Source: Ancylostoma caninum (Eukaryota > Nematoda > Chromadorea > Rhabditida > Ancylostomatidae). Taken from it: a stretch of 64,000 nucleotides of DNA. Shown here one piece after another: positions 24,801 through 36,561 of the stretch. The stretch lies in contig JBAJFG010000030.1 of assembly GCA_037903475.1 (NCBI GenBank), positions 1,240,001 through 1,304,000 of the forward strand. Direction: 5' to 3'. Numbering within the stretch: the stretch's first letter is position 1; every line of letters begins with the position of its first letter. The position numbers and the translations under genes are program-made. The notes beneath the pieces were generated by a model. That model did not search any database and was not told where the DNA came from. It was given only the letters and a program-made list of their open reading frames with translations.

Positions 24801-25234
24801 GAAATTTGAGCATCCGGCCGTGATTTGGACTGGAGCCAACTTATTGTAGAATGGCTTCCCAAACTACGCTACAGCTCCCCCCCCCCCCCTCCCCCCATCC
24901 CACCATCCTCTTCATTTCCCCTCTTACAGACACGTAAAATTCATCCTCACTTTACTAGTGGTAAACATTTTGATGAGTGAGAGGGTAAACCTAAAAGTTG
25001 GTTAGCGTTGGAGGTAAATGGGGTTGAAATGGGTAAACTCAATAATGAGTTCCATCATCAAAGCAATACAGTAGAGGATTTACAAAAAAATAAATGAGAT
25101 TTCTATATCAAAAACCAGTTTTCTTGTGTCTCAACTTGGCATATGGAAATAAATTAAAAAATTAACTAGGCTACGAATATATTCATTCATATAGCAGAAA
25201 CATATTGCTAGGATATAAGGAAGAAAAAACCTAC

Positions 25235-25404
25235 CAGAACTGTTAGAGAAATTCGAAGAAAAGTTAAAAGTGGAAAGCGCGTCCTCTGCAGAACTCGGTT
25301 TTTTCTCTACTTTTCTCTTTTTTTTCTTTTCTTCTCTTGATTCAAACATAATTTTTTCCACTGTCTGACCAGATGAGGAAGGTTTCTTTTTCCTCCTTGG
25401 TTTG
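25235..25404 (-). CDS. Candidate lysine-rich coding exon
   Basis: On the minus strand an acceptor (tgtag) at 25405-25406 precedes an open block containing PRRKKKPSSSGQTVEKIMFE and then EEKKKKRKVEKKPSSAEDAL, ending at a gtaggt donor at 25234. The basic stretches resemble nuclear localisation signals. A possible first exon with ATGGATGACGAAGACG and a gtgaga donor lies at about 25545-25530, but its phase does not fit this block, so another exon or start is needed. The 300-bp spacing behind the gene at 25851-26952 would suit an operon; that is speculation. Confidence 0.3.
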
Positions 25405-25850
25405 CTACATGAAAATATGCGTATCTATTGTTTAGCCCACTTAGTAACTTTTAAATTTGTTCACAGACCCATGGAACAGAACAAAAGCCTAGAAAATTTC
25501 CCCAAGAATTGGAAAAGATATGTTTCTCACCGTCTTCGTCATCCATTAGTGAGCTGTCGTTCGGCAGTCAGACGATAATTTCAGGAATTTCCAGAAAATC
25601 CACGAGAACGCCGGCAGAAGCAGCGCATGAAATAAACAGCGAGCGTTGTTTTCATCAGCTTTTCTCGGTCGACGACGAGAAAATTCAATTTGCCACTGCT
25701 GTGTGCCACTTTTTCTACGCTGATGCGCGTCGTCTCAATAATAAGCACAGCCGAGCGGAAATTTCCGCTGGAACGCCGGAAAAGCGCTGGGAAAATTATC
25801 TGAGCGTCGCAATTACCATGTGTCGGCGAACTGGTTCCCACGGGTGGTGT

Positions 25851-26952
25851 TCACTTAGCCGCAGCACTTTCTGGATCGCTCGGCACGCGAGTAAACTCTT
25901 CACTTTTAGTGTACTTTCTGCAACTTGAAGTGAGTGAAAAATTGCTATTGTACGACAGGCGACCAGTCGGTGAACACAGCACGACGACGGGTTTCGGGTT
26001 ACGCGCCAGCTCGTCGACGTTTACGCTGATGTTGTAAAATTTTCGTTGTAATCTGCAGACAAGCGAACGTCCGTGACGTCACGCCAATTAATTCACGGTG
26101 ACTGATGGCGGCCGCTATTAGCGGCTATACCGTGAAACTCACAGAACTACAACGTGCATAGCGTCTCTCTGAATAGGCTAAACCGGAGTGCATTTTTTGG
26201 ACCTTTGAGGTGTTTTGTGGATTTAGCCACCTGTTCAAAGTTTATCTTTCTGCCGATATTTTAGCGAACGTAAAACCGTTGGGGTAAAGCGTAAATTGAG
26301 CGGATCACGTGAAAAAAATGGCATTAAACACAACTAAACGCCAAAAAAAAATTAACCTCACAAGCATTCTGGGAAAATGAACTGACGACGGCTCTTGCAC
26401 CCCGCACTTTCAGCTGAATAGTGCGCTCCATTGTCAGTACCTGCTCTAGCAACGACCCCAGGAAGGATAGCGAACCAAAAATAAAAGTTCTGAGGCGGTG
26501 GGGGGGGGGAGGCGGGAGGAAAGTGGGGTCTCCGTCGCTTTGGGAACCCTAACAGAAAACAAAGATAATAAGGATATTAATTTAAGTACATATTTAATAT
26601 TGACAATTATTTGAAAAAAAAGTGGCAAAAATTAACAACTTGAGACAAATTTATACAGGTTTTCCATCAATTTTACAGAGTAACTTTGAAAATTCGAACC
26701 CATCCCCCCCTCCCCCCCCCCGCTGTTGCCTCCGCCAGTGCAGCCCAACTACTTACGATGAGCAGGACTAACTAGACCAACAGATTTTTGAATGGACATT
26801 CGATATCCATCCGGATATCCATAAATAAATTTGAATATTCCAGAGGACGGGGCCCTATACCCTTGGCGAAAAGATATGAAACGCTGTCGAGCCTCCATAA
26901 TACATAATTCCTCAAACATATGAATATGCGAACTTCGAACGAGGTCAGACAT
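25851..26952 (-). CDS. Three-exon gene of unknown function, 161 aa
   Basis: Exons (minus) are 26952-26757, 26445-26357 and 26051-25851. Donor and acceptor phases agree at both introns and the total is 486 nt. The start ATG directly follows gaatag, a trans-splice-like acceptor. The product begins MSDLVRSSHIHMFEELCIME, continues through FKFIYGYPDGYRMSIQ and VRGARAVVSSFSQNACE, and ends with FYNISVNVDELARNPKPVVV and a Ser/Lys-rich tail PSDPESAAAK. There is no signal peptide or clear membrane segment, so it is probably intracellular. I recognise no family. The first intron contains a G-run MITE. The exon 2 acceptor (gctag) is weak and was chosen because it keeps the frame. Confidence 0.6.
26490..26740. 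repeat. G-run MITE, copy 2, in an intron
   Basis: It has a G-rich left end, the diagnostic word ggggtctccgtcgctttggg, an AT-rich core, a C-rich right end and the terminal word cctccgccagtg. It lies wholly within intron 1 of the 161-aa gene, between exon 1 (ends 26757) and exon 2 (starts 26445). Confidence 0.7.
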
Positions 26953-26966
26953 CTATTCAAATTTCA
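26953..26966 (-). promoter_or_regulatory. Trans-splice-like acceptor before ATG
   Basis: The minus strand reads aaatttgaatag immediately before the ATG at 26952. With no upstream coding exon in frame, a spliced-leader acceptor is the simplest reading. Confidence 0.4.
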
Positions 26967-29900
26967 ATTTTAATATATCATTTTGCTCTAAACATACTGG
27001 TAATACAGTCATCCCATAGATTCATTTCAAAATAAAAACCTAGGTAGAGTGCATTGCGCTACTACACGCTGCTTCAGTGTCAAATTTTGATCGAAGCGTA
27101 GATGTCTGCAGGGAAGAATATATGGGAAATTTTCAAAATAAAAGAAAATCAAATTCAAAAGAAGTTACCAGTTTAGTCTGAGATTTGAATCGGTTCTAAT
27201 TTTAAATACACACTGTTTATGATCTCATTTAGCCCAATTTAAAGGATTATAGGTTGAAAACTAACAATGACCGCCAAAGGACAAAGGAGGAGAGTAAAAA
27301 AGAGAAGTAGCAAAAAAGGATTTATCCTGCTCCCATGTTGTTTTCTGCACTCTGCTTCCAGTTTCATTTCTCATCTGTTACCAGTAGCATACTTAACTAA
27401 CCATTGTATACAGACCGACCTAATGAACAGGTCAACAGCAGGTACTTTTAGACGACTGAAAAGGCATTCATGTAAACTCAGCTCCAGATTCAATTTAAAA
27501 AAAACGTGGATGACAATTAGTAGATTCATTCAAACAGAAGTGACAAAAGTCTGCGTTTGCGTACTTTCGACGGCTGCAGTGAAGTTCACGTTGTAAATGT
27601 GCACGAAGAAGACGAAGACGGTGGTACAAAGGGAGAAAAAATGGTGAAAAAAAAACTTCAAAAGAAATTTAAATTCGGAGACAAAAGAGAGTGAAATCCT
27701 TCAAAGTGCAGACGGACAAGGAGATATTGAAGCAATACTAATAAGAGCTCTGGATGGAAAACAATATTTTTTTAGGATTTTCTCAAGCTACATAATACTA
27801 TGAGAATAGGTGAGGTCCCCTTACTTACTCATATTTTTAAAAAATTACGGTCATAAATTGGAGATTTACTTATTTTTTCCGCGATCCATTGCGTTTCCAT
27901 TGAAAAACGTGGCAACAACGGAAAGAGATGGACGCTAATGACCCTGGCTCGGCTATCGTCCCGCCTACGTCACCTGACTCATCGCCTGGGCGTGGATCTC
28001 TCGGAGAAAAGCATGCAAAAGTCAAGCACTGAAGATAAGCGATCTCAAGGATAATGCCTAGTGCATCGGAATGTAAAGAGGACGTGATGAAGCTGAGCTG
28101 TGGGATGAGGATGCTTTCTGCGGACAACTGTCACAATTTGAGGCTGAATTATGGGTTGCTCTCTTTAATGATTGGCTAAATCAATGAGGAACTAGTGAAA
28201 ATTCAGCATATTCGTTTGTAAAGGACGTAAAAACCATAGTTTAGTGAATAGGGTGCAAAGAATCAAAGAAAGTCAATTTTAGAGAGATATCAGAGAGCAA
28301 AAAGTGCAGAAAATCCTCTAAAGTCACCCGAATAATGAAACGCAGCAATGTAGCCACGTTGCAATGAGTAACAACTAGGTAAACACCTGAACATTCCACT
28401 TTTTTCCGCACAGGACCGGAAGCTAAGTGTGTCCTGTCGTCCAGCAGAAGAAACACTCACATGTGAGTCATTAGTGTACAGTGCACAGTAAATTATCTCC
28501 ACCAAGCGGTTTAACGTTGAAATCCAAAATCGAAGAGTCCGTGGAATTTGGACCAATCACAGCTTTTTGCGCTACTGTATCGAATTTAAATTTGTGCATT
28601 TATGTCACAGAAATGGCCAAAATGTTGCGAGTACTATACAAATCGAGAAACGGAAAGTATCGAGCAAACTAGCGACGGAAACTGGCGATAGCTTTCAAGG
28701 ACACGTTACGTGCGCGACCAGGCCGGAGATCGTTTAGCATCGGCTAGGGTAAAAATTGACATTACGGTTAACAAACCTATTTGCGGAGCGCTACCGTACA
28801 CTACACGTAATATTGCGGACATATGGCCCGGGTAAATACGTGTTTTTACGTGTTCCTTCTCGGGTTTCGCACACGTTTGTCTTGCAGTTTGTTAGTTAGT
28901 GTGTGTTGTTCAGTGAAATTCAAGAACAATATGATACGAGCTACTCAGCAACAAGTGTTTGCTCAGGCTTTTTCCTTGAAAATAGCTGGATAGACGAAGC
29001 TCCGCCCAATTTTTGATGACCTATTTGCACTTAAATAAAGTGAATTACTCTAAAGTAAGTTCTATAAAAAATTGGGGAATCTCGCTGATAGTCAAGTAAC
29101 TCATTTTCACTATTTTTTTTTTCAAATAAAATGAATGAACTTGTGGTGAGTAGCTGCATACCTAGGGAGGTGGTGCTGCCCAGTTCTGTCATTGGCCAAT
29201 TCAATGAACCAGCCAATGGCAGAGGTCTCCATTTAGGATTTCCGCAGCAGGCCTTAAACCACGCCCAAGCATTTTTTAAAAGTAAATGTTCTCTCGTCCC
29301 CTCCAGCACCTCCGCATTCTCATTCTTCCATCACTCTGTGTTTCTTTCCAAGTGCACATGAAGATGGGATGTTTACGGAGGACGAGCTCCGCCCACTTGC
29401 CAGCATGTCATTGTGTGAAGCGAAAATTGAGCATTTTAAAGGAATTTGCGGCCGTCCTTGGGAGGCAGCCTAGTGCAAATAGGTGGTGAATTTCAAATGT
29501 TTCAAGAAATCAATTCAAGCCGAATTTAGTTATCCTTTTAATTTTAGCTCCACGTTTCATGTAATCTGAGTTGGCCACAACTGAGCATTTTTTATTTTTA
29601 TTTTTATGGTCGCATGCCACACGTCATACTGAGGAGGTTCACACTTGAATGATATCATTTCGGCTACTCGTTCTCACCGTTTTGCATTAAAATTGGTCAC
29701 GGTAACAACTGTCATTGTTTACACGAGCACGAATGAAATTGTTATTTAGCTCCGCCCACAATAAATACATATGCATACGCATGCATGTACATATCGCTGC
29801 GGACATTTCTACATTCGACGACTGACTCTCGAGTTTCACACTACTGTGCATACACATAAGGTAACAGAATCGAGATCGAAAAAAGAAATATGGTAGAACT

Positions 29901-32408
29901 TAGGCCCCACCCACTGATGTGTACAACTCAAGGATGCTTTGTTGGGCTGCCTTTACTGTATTTTTGTTCGAAAGAAAGCAATAAAAGGAGACAACAGAGA
30001 ATCAAGGTGAGAATCGAAGCCTTTCGTGAAGAGAGCAGAGCCACTCATTCAGCCCACATTGAATAGTTTGCAACAGAACAGGCTCTGCAGCAGAGCTTGA
30101 GCACTCTGTAGCAAAAATAAGCTGCTCACAGCAAAGTTTCATTAGCTGCTTACTATCGCAAGAAAGATTTCCAGAAAATTTCTTCCGGCGAATAATCCAA
30201 TCTCAAGAAACTCCACTCACTTGTGAGTAAACATTGTGATTGGCCCCTAAGGACCCGAGCCGCCGCGATTTCAAAAATCAAATTATTAGAGAGTGAGCTT
30301 TGCAAATAAATGATAAGATTTAAAAGCAATGGTGAAAGCAGGAAATAAAAATCAGCCAAAACCTAGTTTATGCCATTCAGGGAGTGATTTCAGAACATTT
30401 TCAACACAACATCCATTCTTGAGAGGATTGAGCCGAAGTTACTGGCTGATGCCAAAGCCCCGCCCACTTTTTCGTTCTCCAATAACTGCATAATCATGTG
30501 CAGAAATCTACTGTAGACATTGCATTAGTAAAGATTCTACAAAAAAAAATAAAAAAGAATGACTGACAGAACAGCCCTGTAAACAACAAGCTCCGCCCCT
30601 TTTGGTGTCTTGAGCCTAATGCTTCGTATTAAAGGACTCCACGAATAGCGACATTTTAGGAAGCAGGAAATCGTCTATTTTGAGGCACAGCCCTTGTCCA
30701 AGATATAGACGGATTGCGCGTGCGGTTTCATATCGTCGCGGCCGCAGAATCGCGTTAGAACCTACTGCACCCTCTCAGGGAGCATGCTCTCTCCCATAAA
30801 GACGGGGACGCTAGCTAATTGCCAGTCTTTCTGCCTCTGTTCTGCGTCTCTACACGCCCTGGCAAGGTAACTCGTGCAAATCCCACCCCCTGTGTCGCTT
30901 TGAGATCGTTTCCTCTCTCTCCGCATCCAACGTTCAGGTCCCACCGCGTTTCTGCAGTCACGGAATCCGCCTACATTTTCGATAAGAACTTATATTCTGA
31001 ATACTTTCAACTCATTCCGGAATAAAAAAAAAACAAAGCGGTAGTCTGGAAAGATGCATTGAACTGTGAAGCACGCCCCTGCAAAGTTGCTAAGATGATT
31101 TCTCAATGGACTTCCCGTCCACAGTCTGAAAATCAAGTTTTTAGCCATGAGCTCTTCGCCGAAGAAAATTTGGGGAAGATGTACTCGAGAGTCGGAAAAA
31201 AAGTGTACAGAAATGATGGAATGGCGGCAAGATGAAAGATAGTTTCGTTCCTTTCACATGTTAGTCTCTCAGCCCTTGCGATTCCTGTTGGCACACCTAT
31301 GAATATTAGGAAATACAGTAAACAAATATTGATAAAATAGTCATGGCTACCCACGGTCACAGAGTAAAGTAGAGCTACAGATAGGCAAAGCGCGAGAATT
31401 CATCCTCGGCCCACTCGCCTGAACGCCTCTTCAAAGGAAATGAGAGCCTCGTGCGAATGACATGCAGTCGGAAGTGCAAGGCCCGCATACAAAGAAATCC
31501 CTTGTGGGCGTCTTTTTTACGTTCAACGGGTTTTTGTGCAATTGCGGCCTAAACCGCAAAAGAGACACTATTTATGGCACTATTTATGCCGTTCGGTGTC
31601 AGCGTTTGCCTGAGCGGTTCACGTTTCGGCAATGGAGCGTGAATTATCAGTGAAATGAGAGCAGAAAAATGGCACCATTACAATGAAACTCTATCGTAAA
31701 TGAAAGTCCACTATGACCAGATGCAGAAAGAAAAGGAGCAGCAGAGACGCAGAGGATGGACGATTGCACAGAAACCGACGCATTTTTGCAGAAGAAGCGC
31801 TAGACGAGAAGAAATTACTTACAAATAGCCTACGGCGGCGGGAAAGGCGCTGCGAGAGGTGGCTAATGAGCCAGAACCCATCATAGAAATTGAGTACAAC
31901 CAGAGAACGCATAATTACGGACTAGTAGCGTCTACCGTAATTTAAAATCACTGCTAAGGGCTCTGTGCGACTAGTACATAATAAGGAAGCTGTTTTGTGT
32001 GTAGAAGTCGCAACGATGCAGTCATTTTCGTCATCAAAACTAGTCGCCAGGCCACTTGGATTACCGGTTAACGTGTGACCATCGGAAATCGCTAGAATTC
32101 CTGCTAGTATGGATTGATCACACCAGCACGCAACTGGTAACGAGTGATTGTTTATGACATTAACTGGTTAGATGTGACCTGAATTCACGGTTAAAGGCAT
32201 TTTTCAGGGTGAAAATAGTCTACAAGAGCTAGGACTGCACAAAAACATCCTTAAATGGCCTGGTTAGTTCCTTGTTAGAATAGTTATATAAGATCTCATT
32301 GAATAACACCAATAATAATGATATTGCAAGTAAATACATAAATGAGTAGGTGAAAGAGTTAGTAATTAGTCATAATAGTAAACAAGCATCATTGCATTAT
32401 GTAGGTAA
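26967..32408. other. Intergenic stretch with recurring GC-box-like words
   Basis: No gene is firmly supported. Words of the type agctccgcccac recur at about 28997, 29385, 29748, 29904 (agcc/ggcc variants), 30460 and 30590. Minus-strand ORFs at 31133-31360 (hydrophobic start, then VPTGIARAERL) and 31802-31912 (starts MRSLVVLNFYDGFWLISHLS, ends at a gtaagt donor) could be isolated exons of small secreted or membrane proteins, but I could not join them. Confidence 0.35.
29179..29227. repeat. Short hairpin repeat, GCTCTG-ATTGG family
   Basis: cccagttctgtcattggcc followed by gccaatggcagaggtctcc is an imperfect inverted repeat belonging to the same family as 33796-33846. Confidence 0.5.
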
Positions 32409-32653
32409 CAGTGGTGGACGCAGAAAGTGGGCGGGAGGGGGAGGGACGTGGGAGCAAAGTGGGGTCTCCGCCGATTTGGAAAAATAAAATTATTAAAAAT
32501 ATTAATTATAACAATGATTAATTAATAAAAATTATATTAAAAATAACAATAGAAATAAGCAATTGAAATAAACTGATACAAGACTTTCATTCGTATTGTT
32601 AAGTAATTTCAAAAATTTGGCGACCCATTCTCGGGAGGGGGGCTGCGCCACTG
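32409..32653. repeat. G-run MITE, copy 3
   Basis: This copy is 245 bp. The left end taggtaacagtgg is matched by the reverse complement of ccactgttaccta at the right end. The internal word ggggtctccgccgatttgg and AT-rich core agree with copies at 7878-8157 (opposite orientation) and 26490-26740. The next repeat (32660 on) starts almost directly at its right end. Confidence 0.75.
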
Positions 32654-32659
32654 TTACCT

Positions 32660-32845
32660 AGGTACGTAAATATTTTATCAAAAAAAAAACAATCAGAGAA
32701 ATGGCATGAAAAGTCCTTCGGGTTATACGCACTGAGGAGTCACACTGCGGACACGTGATGCACATGGTGCATCATGCTTCTCCCGTTTCGGTGTGACCAC
32801 ATGATGCACATGTGCCCCACGCGAACCACGCGAACCATACCCAGA
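32660..32845. repeat. Dispersed repeat, copy 2
   Basis: This matches 21325-21500 nearly base for base, from acgtaaatattttat through gatgcacatggtgcatcatg to ccccacgcgaaccacgcg. One three-base deletion-like difference occurs in the second atgcacat word. Confidence 0.8.
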
Positions 32846-34527
32846 CTGAGAAGAAGGGATATGACCTCCTAGTAACAAGTAAGTAAACAAACAAGTAAAT
32901 AAGAGTGTTACCGAATAAGCAAACAAGAGCTCTGAGCACTAAAATCCAGGAATTCTCCAAATTTTCCACAACTGAGGAAAATTTCCATTAAAAAGGAACA
33001 GTGTAATTTTGTAGTGAAATTTACAGGGATTTTTCTATGTCGACCAGAATTTCAACTTATTCACTGCTTAGCCAAGTGCAATCAAGGAATCAATCCGGAC
33101 AACAGGTACAGCAGACCACCAAGACGAGCTCCGGATGCACAAGCCTTCTTCGAGGAGGTTGGAGTAGCACGCTCCAACGATTCCCCATAGCTAGATGTAC
33201 TTTACAGCGGAGGAGTTCCATGAAATTGAAATTTCGATGCACTAGACAGCTCATTCCCGTGCTGCAGAAGACGATGTAGAATGCATAAGAGATAAACTTG
33301 CGCTATTTCTGCAGCAAGGAAGCCTCTACGCTTGCATTTGAACTCACTACTAGACACCTACAAGGAAGCACCCCATTTACTCGTTTCTGGACTTCTCTAT
33401 GAATAGAACACGCAATATAACCTTTTTTATATAACTTGTTCATTATTCATTTGCCACATGATTTTCAAGAATTTTCAGTAAGTGTGTGCATAGTGCATAA
33501 TATATGAATGCATAGACGCTGATCAAAATGATACACCTGATTCAGTGTAGAAAAGTGCGAAAAACCCATTTTTAGTTCTCATATCTCAAGGAGAACTGGG
33601 GCGGGGCAATATTTGGAATGCGAGACAACTGCCACACAAGCTGCCTACAGTTGACTGGTCAAAACAGTCTTGCAAAAGCCTAACAGCCATATGTAAGACC
33701 TACAATCTGGCAAATACCTCGCATCCCCATGCATGCCTCGCCCTAATCCTCACTAAAACGAGGATCGTGAAGCGTAGCGCCGTGGGGCAGTACGTGCGAG
33801 CTCTGCAATTGGTCACGTGCATGGACTGGCCAATCGTAGGGCTCGGCCTCGCCGCCTGCCCTGGTATGGTCCTCCTCACATGGAATAGGAGCCTCAACGA
33901 TGGGATTCCCTGCATTTCTGCAAGGAATAATGTCTACAATCCATTCAGATCAGGTCTCATACAACTTCGAAATGTAATAGGGAAGGTAGATAAGATCAGT
34001 GAGGTAGGACACTACTCTTACCTCAAAAAACGGATGCAGATTATCATACGAAGCCACAATTCTGGATTATTGCATCACTGCTGAGTTTTTTCTACTAATT
34101 TTGCCGTATCGGATAAATATTTCACCATTCCGTACTTTTATGAAGACTTTTTACATTTCATCTCATCTTATTGATCCAGGTCATACAAGGGCTGGATTCT
34201 GTGGTGGGGGGGGGGCCGGAGCTTTATGTAGCACCCCTAAAGGCAGAGGATTTCGAAAATGGAGATATTTATCCCACAGAAATGAAGGTATTGATGGGTT
34301 CCATGTTTTCTCTCCATAAAACCTGAACATTCTTGGGAAAGGTATTGTGTTTTTCCACACAGGTTGTTACTGGCTCTTTAGCTCTGATTTCTGTATGGGA
34401 GGTGAATGTGCTGTTGTGAGATGAACAACTTGCATTTCCACGCTCTTTATCGCTAGATAGAGCTTCCACCAAGCGTGGAAGAAGGATGCATAAAGAGATG
34501 CTACCACTACGAAGTGCGACCAGCTTC
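32846..34527. other. Region downstream of the collagen gene
   Basis: This holds the 3' flank of the collagen gene on the minus strand plus intergenic sequence with one hairpin repeat. A G-run lies at 34205-34214. No further gene was recognised. Confidence 0.4.
33796..33846. repeat. Short hairpin repeat, GCTCTG-ATTGG family
   Basis: gcgagctctgcaattggtc and ggccaatcgtagggctcgg form 19-bp inverted arms around a 13-bp loop. Confidence 0.65.
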
Positions 34528-35530
34528 TTAACGACGGCGCATCGTTCCATCCTCGAAGAAGATTCCGCCATCGAGAGCGCAATACTTGGGGCAGATACCA
34601 CGCTCTCCACCGGTTCCACGAGCTCCTGCCTGTCCTGGTGCTCCAGGGTTTCCGGGTGGTCCAGGAGGTCCAGGAGGTCCTGGTGGTCCCTTTGGTCCAG
34701 GCGTGCCTGAAATGATTTCGTATGAAATTTCGAATGAAGACATGAGCAATGGGAATGGTAAGCGTTGAGAAAAATATTTCTCACCAGCTCCATAGCCGCC
34801 GCCGCCAGCACCATCGGGTCCTGGTGGTCCAGCTGGTCCGGGAGGACCAGGGGGTCCGGGCTGTCCCGCCGTGGTAGCGCCAGTTGCAGATTCTCCTGGT
34901 TGTCCTGCTTGTCCTGGCTGTCCAGGATTTCCAGGTGGACCTGGTGGTCCCTTCGGTCCAGGAGGTCCTGGCTGGCCGGCTCCGCCTCCCATTCCAGCCG
35001 CTCCGGCTTGCCCAGGAGGTCCAGGCGGTCCAGGAGGTCCAGGTTGTCCTGGTTTGCCACCCTCACATGGTGGGCATGGAGGTGGTTGAAGCGGTGTGCA
35101 TGGTTTCTGTGGTGGGCGACCGGGTGCTCCTGGCATTCCAGGGGCTCCAGGTGCACCTGGACGACCAGGCTTTCCAGGCGCTCCCGCAGGCCCAGCTGGT
35201 CCAGGTGCACAACAGTCGTCGCATGAACCTCCGGCTTGTCGAGTGGTTCTGTTGGATGACGGGAAATTCTTGATGTGGTTCACCTCGCCCCAGATGCTCT
35301 TAGCAGATCCCTGTAAAGAGCATGGGATAAGCAAGGAGGCTCATACCTCTTTTCCCGAGTAAACCAACCTTGCAGTAGTGAATCTCCGTCTTCATGGATC
35401 GCTTCACATGGTGAATGTAGTTGTACACCATCGGCAGCGTGAGGCAGATGGAGACGACCGCAATCACCGAGAAGGTCACCGCGGAGTAGGCGACGAAGCG
35501 ATACGCTGCGAGGCGAGTTTCATCACCCAT
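34528..35530 (-). CDS. Cuticle collagen, 288 aa
   Basis: Exons (minus) are 35530-35369, 35310-34785 and 34706-34528. The introns of 58 and 78 bp have consistent phase and the total is 867 nt. The product is a secreted structural protein of the nematode exoskeleton. The N-terminus [20 protein letters not shown] starts a hydrophobic signal-anchor (about residues 8-38), followed by the conserved [19 protein letters not shown] and [13 protein letters not shown]. The RTTR site (about residue 70) fits furin-type cleavage. A DDCCAPG cysteine cluster precedes Gly-X-Y blocks rich in [16 protein letters not shown] interruption follows, then the main triple-helix blocks, split by the second intron in a GGGGYGAG break. 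The C-terminus [18 protein letters not shown] ends MRRR. This layout is the usual one for nematode cuticle collagens; the particular col/dpy/rol orthologue cannot be told by eye. Confidence 0.95.
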
Positions 35531-35565
35531 GATGATGCAAGGTGCCGATTGCTAGCGGAGCACCA

Positions 35566-35573
35566 CTTTTATA
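35566..35573 (-). promoter_or_regulatory. TATA box of the collagen gene
   Basis: The minus strand reads TATAAAAG about 36 bp upstream of the collagen ATG, in a short leader. This is a good match to a TATA element, which worm collagen genes often carry. Confidence 0.6.
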
Positions 35574-35870
35574 CCATCGGAGAGCCTATCTTCCGACGCA
35601 GTTGACATTTTTATTGTATTACAGTTCGTTAATTGGAACCCTTCAAAAACTTGTTGGTCACGGTGGTGTCCAGGTGTTTCTCGGCCTAAATTCTGCCTGT
35701 AACGGTTTCATATGCAGCGAGGAATGTGACTTATCATTATTACGATGATAAAGCACGTAATATATCACAATACGAGTTTAATTTTTATTGAACTGTACTG
35801 TGATGCACACAACTCAAACACTATCTGATTTATCACACCTGTTCTCAAAAAAAGTGTGAAATATCAGATA

Positions 35871-36012
35871 AGGTGTCTAAATTGCAATGCCTCGCATATT
35901 GGTGAAACCGGACGCGTTCTCGCGTTGCACGTGTGAAAGAACATTTAGCTAATAAGCGACGAGGCAGTTTGTTATCTGCTTTAGGAAAGCATAGAAACTT
36001 GGGACTTCTCCT
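35871..36012 (+). pseudogene. Relic of a GIY-YIG endonuclease, probably Penelope-like element
   Basis: The plus strand reads CLNCNASHIGETGRVLALHV, then after a one-base shift KEHLANKRRG and ALGKHRN. This has the layout C..C....(Y/H)IGETGR......EH.........H seen in the endonuclease of Penelope-like elements. One frameshift near 35928 and the absence of flanking coding sequence make it dead. It is not contiguous with the RT fragment at the left edge. Confidence 0.5.
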
Positions 36013-36416
36013 CCTTAATGTGCTTTGATTCATGAACGTCTCGGGAAGGTTGGAACGTCCTGCTCATCCGGAGTTTTTTGTAACGAGATGTGATATATCG
36101 CGCCATCTGTAGCATTACCTGTTTTCGTCGTCTGAGAACAGTCGCTCGTGCAAACTATGCTCACCTTCACAAGGAGAACTATTCCACTCTAGGACGGTGG
36201 ATGGGTCACTGCTTCCGCGGGAGCGTTCAACAATCTCGTCACTGATGAATACTGCGACAAGTCCTTCGCTTCATGGTCAACCTCCGTATAGGGAAAAGTA
36301 CGAAGTGGAGGTTGAGTCTTCTCTTCTTTTTTCTTTCTGTCTGCAAAATTTCGACATGTGAGGTTTCTGATGACGGCCACAACGGTGAATATTTCATGTC
36401 GTGTGCATAACTCCGG

Positions 36417-36561
36417 CCTACAGACCTGACATCTCAGCAAAGGAGGTACTTGAGGAGTTCTGGATCTCTGCTCGGAATCCAATGATAAACAATCGAAATG
36501 AGCGCTTATCCGTCACGAATGACTTCCTCTCTTTTATGGATCTAAGTGACCTGTAGATCGC
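36417..36561 (+). pseudogene. Retroelement-like coding relic, second copy
   Basis: The plus strand reads SAKEVLEEFWISARNP and INNRNERLSVTNDFLSFMDL before a stop. It is similar to the minus-strand peptide at 1961-2170. It is probably the same dispersed retroelement. Confidence 0.4.

Larger units (their letters stand above)
19174..25234. other. Intergenic stretch, repeats and unassigned ORFs
   Basis: No gene is supported. Notable contents are a dense set of gggtaa/ttaccc-like words at 20160-20700, a hydrophobic minus-strand ORF at 20811-21116 (contains LFFIALRVIYCFIL) that could be an isolated membrane-protein exon, a dispersed repeat at 21340-21500, a minus-strand block ending at a gtatgt donor near 23640, and a C-run near 24878-24895. 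Confidence 0.4.

Noticed and set aside
34765..35273. Plus-strand ORFs opposite the collagen gene, including Gly-Pro-like ones
   Set aside because: They are the antisense of Gly-X-Y codons, which gives long stop-free shadows.
34528..35334. A single uninterrupted 268-codon collagen ORF
   Set aside because: It reads through a 78-bp intron with good gtgag and ttcag sites. The spliced form restores the Gly-X-Y pattern.
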